Assembly (NCBI GenBank): GCA_045587445.1
Contig: JAZNCH010000036.1
Location: 62,001-126,000 of the forward strand
DNA length: 64,000 nt
Direction: 5' to 3'
Source: RGIG1995 sp045587445
GTDB taxonomy: Bacteria; Bacillota; Clostridia; Oscillospirales; CAG-272
Shown here: positions 59,638 to 64,000 of the stretch, piece after piece
Position numbering within the stretch: position 1 is the first letter of the stretch
Layout: each line of letters starts with the position of its first letter
Notes under the pieces: generated by a model
The model's database searches: none
Told to the model about the DNA's origin: nothing
What the model saw: only the letters and a program-made list of their open reading frames with translations
Program-made: the position numbers and the translations under genes

Positions 59638-60906
59638 ATGCAAGAGTTTAATGGATTGAAATTATTAATAATAAGTAATAATGTGTTATCGGAAGAAAAT
59701 AACAATGGAAAAACAATATTATCTTATATTGATACTATCCCAAAGGCGCAGGTTAAGCAGTTGTATTTTCATTCCATGATGCCTACTGTTGATGGATACG
59801 ACTATTTTCAGTTGACTGATATGGATATTATCAAAGGTGTTTTGAATAAAAAAAGAAGAGGTCGGGCAGTTACAGCATCAGAACCGCACTATAGTCCCTC
59901 GGTTGAAGGGGATACTCGAATAGTAAAGAACCATTTTACAAGATTAATGAGAGATTTGTTGTGGAAAAGCAAATGGAAATCCAGTCAACTCATTAAATGG
60001 TTGGATGATTTTAAGCCGGATTGCGTTTTCTTTGTTGCGGGAGATGCGTTATTTGCTTATGATATATGCGAATTTATAGTAAAGAGGTATGGTTGTGCTC
60101 TGTCTACTTATGTTACAGATGACTATTTTATTCCATATTCCGGTGATGATTCTGTTGCTTTGTTTCGAAAGAAGTTGTTGCGTCGGGCAATGACAAATAT
60201 TCTGTCAGTTTCAAAAACATTTTTTACGGTTTCTCAACAGATGCAAGAAGCTTACGAGAAAATATTTAACAGAAAGAGCTATACTATTGTCAATATGCCA
60301 GAGCCCATTTCTTTTGATAATGATTGTGAAAATCATGATTCATTTAGAATTATTTACGCAGGAAGTTTGTATTATGGAAGAGATAAGGAAATAATAGAAT
60401 TTTCGCGGATTGTTGAAGATTATAATGTTCGCTTTAACTCGAACATTGAGTTAGCTATATATTCAAATAACAAATTGAATGAAACTGAAAGGATGGACCT
60501 GGAAAAATATCAATGTTGCCGTTTTTGCGGTTCATTAGGAAAAAATGACTTGTTGATTGAATTTAATAAATCCGACGCCTTGTTGTTTGTAGAGTCGTTT
60601 GATGAAAAGTATAAGGAAAGAACTTGTTTGTCATTGTCTACAAAGGTTCCCGAATATTTGTCCACCAAAAAACCTATCATCGCTATCGGTCCGGAACAGA
60701 TCGGTTCAATGGAGTATCTGAGGGGAGTAGCTTGTTGCTTCTTTTCGCCGTTGGATGATTCGTCTCGTGAAGCGCTTTATAAGATCTTTGAGGATGAAGC
60801 GGAGAGAACCTCGTTGGCAGAAAAGTCATATTTAAAATATTGTACTTTGCATAACAAAGAAAAAAATCAAAAAGAGTTTCTTCAAATACTGTTTGGGGAG
60901 TATTAG
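59638..60906 (+). CDS. Putative GT-B glycosyltransferase
   Basis: A 422-residue protein with two Rossmann-like halves: ISNNVLSEENNNGKTILSYI at the start, FRIIYAGSLYYGRDKEIIEF at the domain switch, and LSTKVPEYLSTKKPIIAIGP as the donor-binding segment. No signal peptide. The family assignment is by fold motifs only; donor and acceptor are unknown. ATG 59638 is chosen over 59614 because GGTGGAAG lies 5 bases before it. Confidence 0.75.
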   Translation: MQEFNGLKLLIISNNVLSEENNNGKTILSYIDTIPKAQVKQLYFHSMMPTVDGYDYFQLTDMDIIKGVLNKKRRGRAVTASEPHYSPSVEGDTRIVKNHFTRLMRDLLWKSKWKSSQLIKWLDDFKPDCVFFVAGDALFAYDICEFIVKRYGCALSTYVTDDYFIPYSGDDSVALFRKKLLRRAMTNILSVSKTFFTVSQQMQEAYEKIFNRKSYTIVNMPEPISFDNDCENHDSFRIIYAGSLYYGRDKEIIEFSRIVEDYNVRFNSNIELAIYSNNKLNETERMDLEKYQCCRFCGSLGKNDLLIEFNKSDALLFVESFDEKYKERTCLSLSTKVPEYLSTKKPIIAIGPEQIGSMEYLRGVACCFFSPLDDSSREALYKIFEDEAERTSLAEKSYLKYCTLHNKEKNQKEFLQILFGEY

Positions 60907-60959
60907 TTTTTTATAATTGTATCAATAAAAGTTAATGTGCGGAAAGGAATGGAAGAATA

Positions 60960-62162
60960 TTGGATATTTTATTTGTTACATCTGGAAATATTTTTAGCAC
61001 AAGTTCGAGTAATTTGAGAAATGTTTCTTTAATTCAAGGCTTGATTGAGATAGGACACAAGGTTGATGTTTGGTCTTTGGAAGCAGGTAGCTCGGGAAAG
61101 ATTTATGACGAAAGTATTAAAAATATTGTTTCGCGTAACAAAGTGTTTTTAAGTTCCAACAATTCGTTGCAAAAGTTTTTTTCCGAGAAAAAAGTTGCTA
61201 AAGAAAATTTTGTCAACAAAATGAAATTCAAGTTGCTGGGCGTGGCAAAGAAAATGGTGTTAAAGTATTCTTTGATTGATACCTTGATGCCTGCGGTGGC
61301 AAAAATCAGCAAAGATGAAATTCCTACAGAAGAGTACGATATTATCATTAGTTCATCGGACCCCATCAGTAGTCATGAAATGGCGTTAATGTATAAAAAA
61401 CTTCACAGTAAAGCGAAATGGATTCAATACTGGGGAGATCCTTTGTATTATGACATTACCAGAAATTTCTCAAATAAAAGAAAGGCATTTAAAGTAGAAG
61501 AAAAATATTTGTTGGCTTGTGATGTTGTTGTTTATACAAATCCTATTGTCTTGGAAGCTCAAAAGAAATTATTTTTAAATGCTGCAGACAAAATGCATTT
61601 TGTTCCAACGCCTTTTGCTTTTTCCGATAACAGTGCTTCGGAAAGTGAAAGCGAAGGGTTTGATATAGGGTATTTCGGTAACTATCTTTCTTGTGTGAGA
61701 AATATAGAGCCGTTATGCCATGCAGTAATGGAGTTGAGAAAGAAAATCGTTATTATGGGCCGAGGAGACAAAAAGCCTCCTGTTAGTGAATACATTGATG
61801 TATATGATTCTCAAAGTATAGTAACCGTATCCGAGTTTGAAGATAAGTGTAAAATTTTAGTATGTCTTTGCAATGATAATACTAAGAAAGACCAATGTTT
61901 GCAGATTCCTGGTAAGGTTTACCATTATGCTATGACTGAAAAAGATATATTAATTATTGGTGCGGACAAGAACACAGAGAAATTTTTATCCGGTTATTCC
62001 AGATACTATTTTTGTGCTAACAATGTGGAGGCCATAAAGGACGCGATTAATAAAATTGAAAAAAATGAAGGCAAAGTTATTAGCAAACCTATTGAAGCAT
62101 TTAGACCGAAAAATGTTGCAAACAAGGTTATTGAATACTTGTCTATATTGGGGATTAACTAA
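60960..62162 (+). CDS. Putative glycosyltransferase (TTG start)
   Basis: A 400-residue GT-B-like protein: DILFVTSGNIFSTSSSNLRN start, ISSSDPISSHEMALMY and IQYWGDPLYYD in the first half, FDIGYFGNYLSCVRNI as the second-domain start and QIPGKVYHYAMTEKDILIIGA near the donor site. It starts at TTG 60960 with GGAAG at the right distance and no ATG alternative that keeps the first strand. Sugar specificity is unknown. Confidence 0.75.
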   Translation: MDILFVTSGNIFSTSSSNLRNVSLIQGLIEIGHKVDVWSLEAGSSGKIYDESIKNIVSRNKVFLSSNNSLQKFFSEKKVAKENFVNKMKFKLLGVAKKMVLKYSLIDTLMPAVAKISKDEIPTEEYDIIISSSDPISSHEMALMYKKLHSKAKWIQYWGDPLYYDITRNFSNKRKAFKVEEKYLLACDVVVYTNPIVLEAQKKLFLNAADKMHFVPTPFAFSDNSASESESEGFDIGYFGNYLSCVRNIEPLCHAVMELRKKIVIMGRGDKKPPVSEYIDVYDSQSIVTVSEFEDKCKILVCLCNDNTKKDQCLQIPGKVYHYAMTEKDILIIGADKNTEKFLSGYSRYYFCANNVEAIKDAINKIEKNEGKVISKPIEAFRPKNVANKVIEYLSILGIN

Positions 62163-62164
62163 AA

Positions 62165-63469
62165 ATGATAATATTTGTTATTATTCTGAATATAGTAACA
62201 ATCCTATTAGCATGCAAACATTTTGAGAAAAGCATATTGAGATACTCAATAATCTTGTTCAATTGTGCGTTTTTCTGTTACAGCTGTTTAGGAATATCTA
62301 CTTATTCATTGGATGAGGGATACTACTTGTCATATTGCCTATCGATGTTTACAATGAATTTATTCTTTGTTGTTGGAAACATTTTTTACAAGCGTTTGTT
62401 TTGTAACAAAATGAACTTAATGGATAAGGTAAACAATACTATTACTCGTCATTCGTCGATTGTAAGATTAATTGCAATTATATATTTTTTACTGAAAGTA
62501 ATTCTTTTGGTTTATCCGGAAAATTTACTTGTCTATCTTTTCTCCGGTCCGAATTTTATATACGGAGATATGCTCACGGCAATTCGTGCAAGCTACAATA
62601 CTACTTTTGGGCATTTGATGTCCACTGTTGAAACCATACTGTTACCTTTTGCGTATTTGTATTTAAGTTCCAAAAAGACAAGCCTTGTCGTTGTTTATTT
62701 TACATTTGATTGTATTTGTACTTATTTGGAAGGTCATGGTGCGATCGGACGCCTCTCTATTATCTCTACGTTGATAATAATGTGTTGTTTGATGTTTCAA
62801 CGAACAAAAACAAAAAAGGAAAAAAAAATTGTAACTATCGCTTGTTCCGCAGTAGCTGTAGGCTGTTTTGTAATATATGTTTTCTTGGAAGGATTGCGTA
62901 GCGGTGTTGATCTTAATATTTTTTCTATAAAGATAGGAGATGCTATTAAATCATTTGCAGATAGCGAATTTAACTATCCGAAAAATTATGCGTTGGCAGA
63001 AAAATTACATGACAGAGGGGTATACAAAAGTTCTACATTCTGGCTTTGGTTAATAACTTTGCCAATCCCCAAATCTTTTATTACTATTCCGGGGGTTGAT
63101 ACAACAAACTCTATTATTTATCGTGTATTCTCCTATTACTTTTTTGGAAGTAAATGGTATTTTGAGAGTGGTGTTGGAGGCGTTTTGCTTTCAGTTTTGG
63201 GAGATGGTATAATGGTATATGGACGTACATATGCTTTTATTCTTATGATTCCATTCGCTTTCTTTATAATGTTTTTTTTGAGTTTTTTAGCTGATTTGAA
63301 AAACGGAAAATTGTTGTTAGCTTCTACTATAGTATATTTCTTTGTTTCATACCGTCCCGGAGTTCAATATGGATTAACACAATATGCTACGTTTGTTTCG
63401 TTTATTGTAATTATTGTAATATTATCTTTGTTTAAAAATAATTCGAAATATAGATTGGAGGAGATTTAA
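62165..63469 (+). CDS. O-antigen/capsule repeat-unit polymerase (Wzy-like)
   Basis: A 434-residue integral membrane protein with about 11-12 transmembrane segments and larger loops near 125-150 and 245-320. It has no sequence motif beyond topology and context, as is normal for Wzy. It sits between glycosyltransferases and a flippase. It would join lipid-linked oligosaccharide units outside the membrane. Confidence 0.72.
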   Translation: MIIFVIILNIVTILLACKHFEKSILRYSIILFNCAFFCYSCLGISTYSLDEGYYLSYCLSMFTMNLFFVVGNIFYKRLFCNKMNLMDKVNNTITRHSSIVRLIAIIYFLLKVILLVYPENLLVYLFSGPNFIYGDMLTAIRASYNTTFGHLMSTVETILLPFAYLYLSSKKTSLVVVYFTFDCICTYLEGHGAIGRLSIISTLIIMCCLMFQRTKTKKEKKIVTIACSAVAVGCFVIYVFLEGLRSGVDLNIFSIKIGDAIKSFADSEFNYPKNYALAEKLHDRGVYKSSTFWLWLITLPIPKSFITIPGVDTTNSIIYRVFSYYFFGSKWYFESGVGGVLLSVLGDGIMVYGRTYAFILMIPFAFFIMFFLSFLADLKNGKLLLASTIVYFFVSYRPGVQYGLTQYATFVSFIVIIVILSLFKNNSKYRLEEI

Positions 63470-63470
63470 C

Positions 63471-64000
63471 TTGAGCCTCAATCTATCCAGTAAACTAAAG
63501 AGTAGCAAAATAAATGATGTTTTCTACGGATCTATTTTGTCGTATCTACTTGTTATACTGAATGCTGTTTACAGCATTGCATTAACCCCCTATATTCTAA
63601 GTTCTATTGGTGAAATTGAATTTGGAATATATAAAACAATAGCATCCTTATCCTCGTCAATTATGGTTCTTGATTTAGGCATAGGTAGTACAATAACTAG
63701 ATATATTGCAAGATACAGAGCCGATAAACAAAATGAAAAAATACAACCATTTGTTTCTATGATCTTTGTAGAAGGAATTTTATTATCCGGAATAGTATTA
63801 ATAATTTCTTTTGGAATTCTTTGTAGTATTCCCGCAATATATCAAAATTCTTTTTCAGATAAACAGATTCAACTTGCACAATTATTGTTTTTCATTTTAT
63901 CGGTTAATTTGCTTTTTCATATTATTGAAAATGTTTTAAATGGAATTATTGCCGGATACAATAATTATACATATGCAAATACGTTAAAACTATTTAGAAT
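63471..64000 (+). CDS. Wzx-type oligosaccharide flippase, N-terminal part (cut by right window edge)
   Basis: An open frame from TTG 63471 runs to the edge (176 residues). The start is supported by a GGAGGAG site 8 bases upstream. SILSYLLVILNAVYSIALTPYIL, GEIEFGIYKTIASLSSSIMV and DLGIGSTITRYIARYR are typical of MATE-like polysaccharide flippases (Wzx/RfbX). At least four transmembrane helices are visible before the edge. Confidence 0.88.
   Translation, partial: MSLNLSSKLKSSKINDVFYGSILSYLLVILNAVYSIALTPYILSSIGEIEFGIYKTIASLSSSIMVLDLGIGSTITRYIARYRADKQNEKIQPFVSMIFVEGILLSGIVLIISFGILCSIPAIYQNSFSDKQIQLAQLLFFILSVNLLFHIIENVLNGIIAGYNNYTYANTLKLFR

Overview
The window looks like chromosome from an anaerobic, endospore-type Firmicute of the class Clostridia, probably an uncultured gut or rumen lineage. 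The evidence is an AT-rich genome with strong GGAGG-type ribosome sites, a Spo0A regulator, GerA and GerW (YtfJ) sporulation/germination proteins, the clostridial scpA-scpB-ytfI-ytfJ-dacF-rluB gene order, an archaeal-type ProRS, a T-box leader, GTP-type PEP carboxykinase and a trimeric [FeFe] hydrogenase. No phage, transposase or CRISPR array is visible.

Layout. 1-4.5 kb (minus): tex (cut by the left edge), an RsuA-type pseudouridine synthase, an untracked 32-residue membrane peptide, rodA and proS. 4.6-18.3 kb: mostly short independent units, each with its own sigma-A promoter and terminator. They include an SGNH hydrolase, a collapsed surface-protein remnant beside an intact surface protein, queH, ygjV, a tRNA-Thr, rsmA, pckG, a secreted nuclease pair, an LtaS-like enzyme, an orphan HPr-kinase-like ATPase and a PlsC/zinc-ribbon acyltransferase. 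18.4-27.5 kb: a T-box-controlled operon of seven genes (acyl-CoA synthetase, Na+ symporter, iorA, iorB, paaK, ACT protein, aminotransferase). 27.6-34.7 kb: a GH2 glycosidase, gerA-type gene, CorC/HlyC protein, endonuclease IV-like protein, yqeG and spo0A. 35.1-44.6 kb (minus): one long housekeeping operon lon-engB-lysA-M50 protease-scpA-scpB-ytfI-ytfJ-dacF-rluB. 44.8-47.9 kb (minus): a Crp/Fnr regulator with an ABC transporter. 48.5-55.5 kb: typA, the electron-bifurcating hydrogenase hydCBA and a cyclophilin. 55.8-64 kb: the start of a surface-polysaccharide locus (aminotransferase, initiating sugar transferase, acetyltransferase, three glycosyltransferases, Wzy polymerase, Wzx flippase cut by the right edge).

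The most interesting system is the T-box operon. The specifier triplet reads as UAC (tyrosine), so the operon should be switched on by tyrosine shortage. Its enzymes (arylacetate activation, ferredoxin-dependent indolepyruvate-type oxidoreductase, transaminase, uptake symporter) are usually read as aromatic amino-acid degradation. Starvation control instead suggests that they run in the reductive direction: import of arylacetate, CoA activation, reductive carboxylation to arylpyruvate, and transamination to tyrosine or phenylalanine. The hydrogenase at 50.7-54.9 kb could supply reduced ferredoxin. Other points worth attention are a Ser in place of the proton-relay Cys of the hydrogenase H-cluster motif, two large composite palindromic repeats, an unusual Spo0A receiver, and a frameshifted remnant of a surface-protein paralogue.
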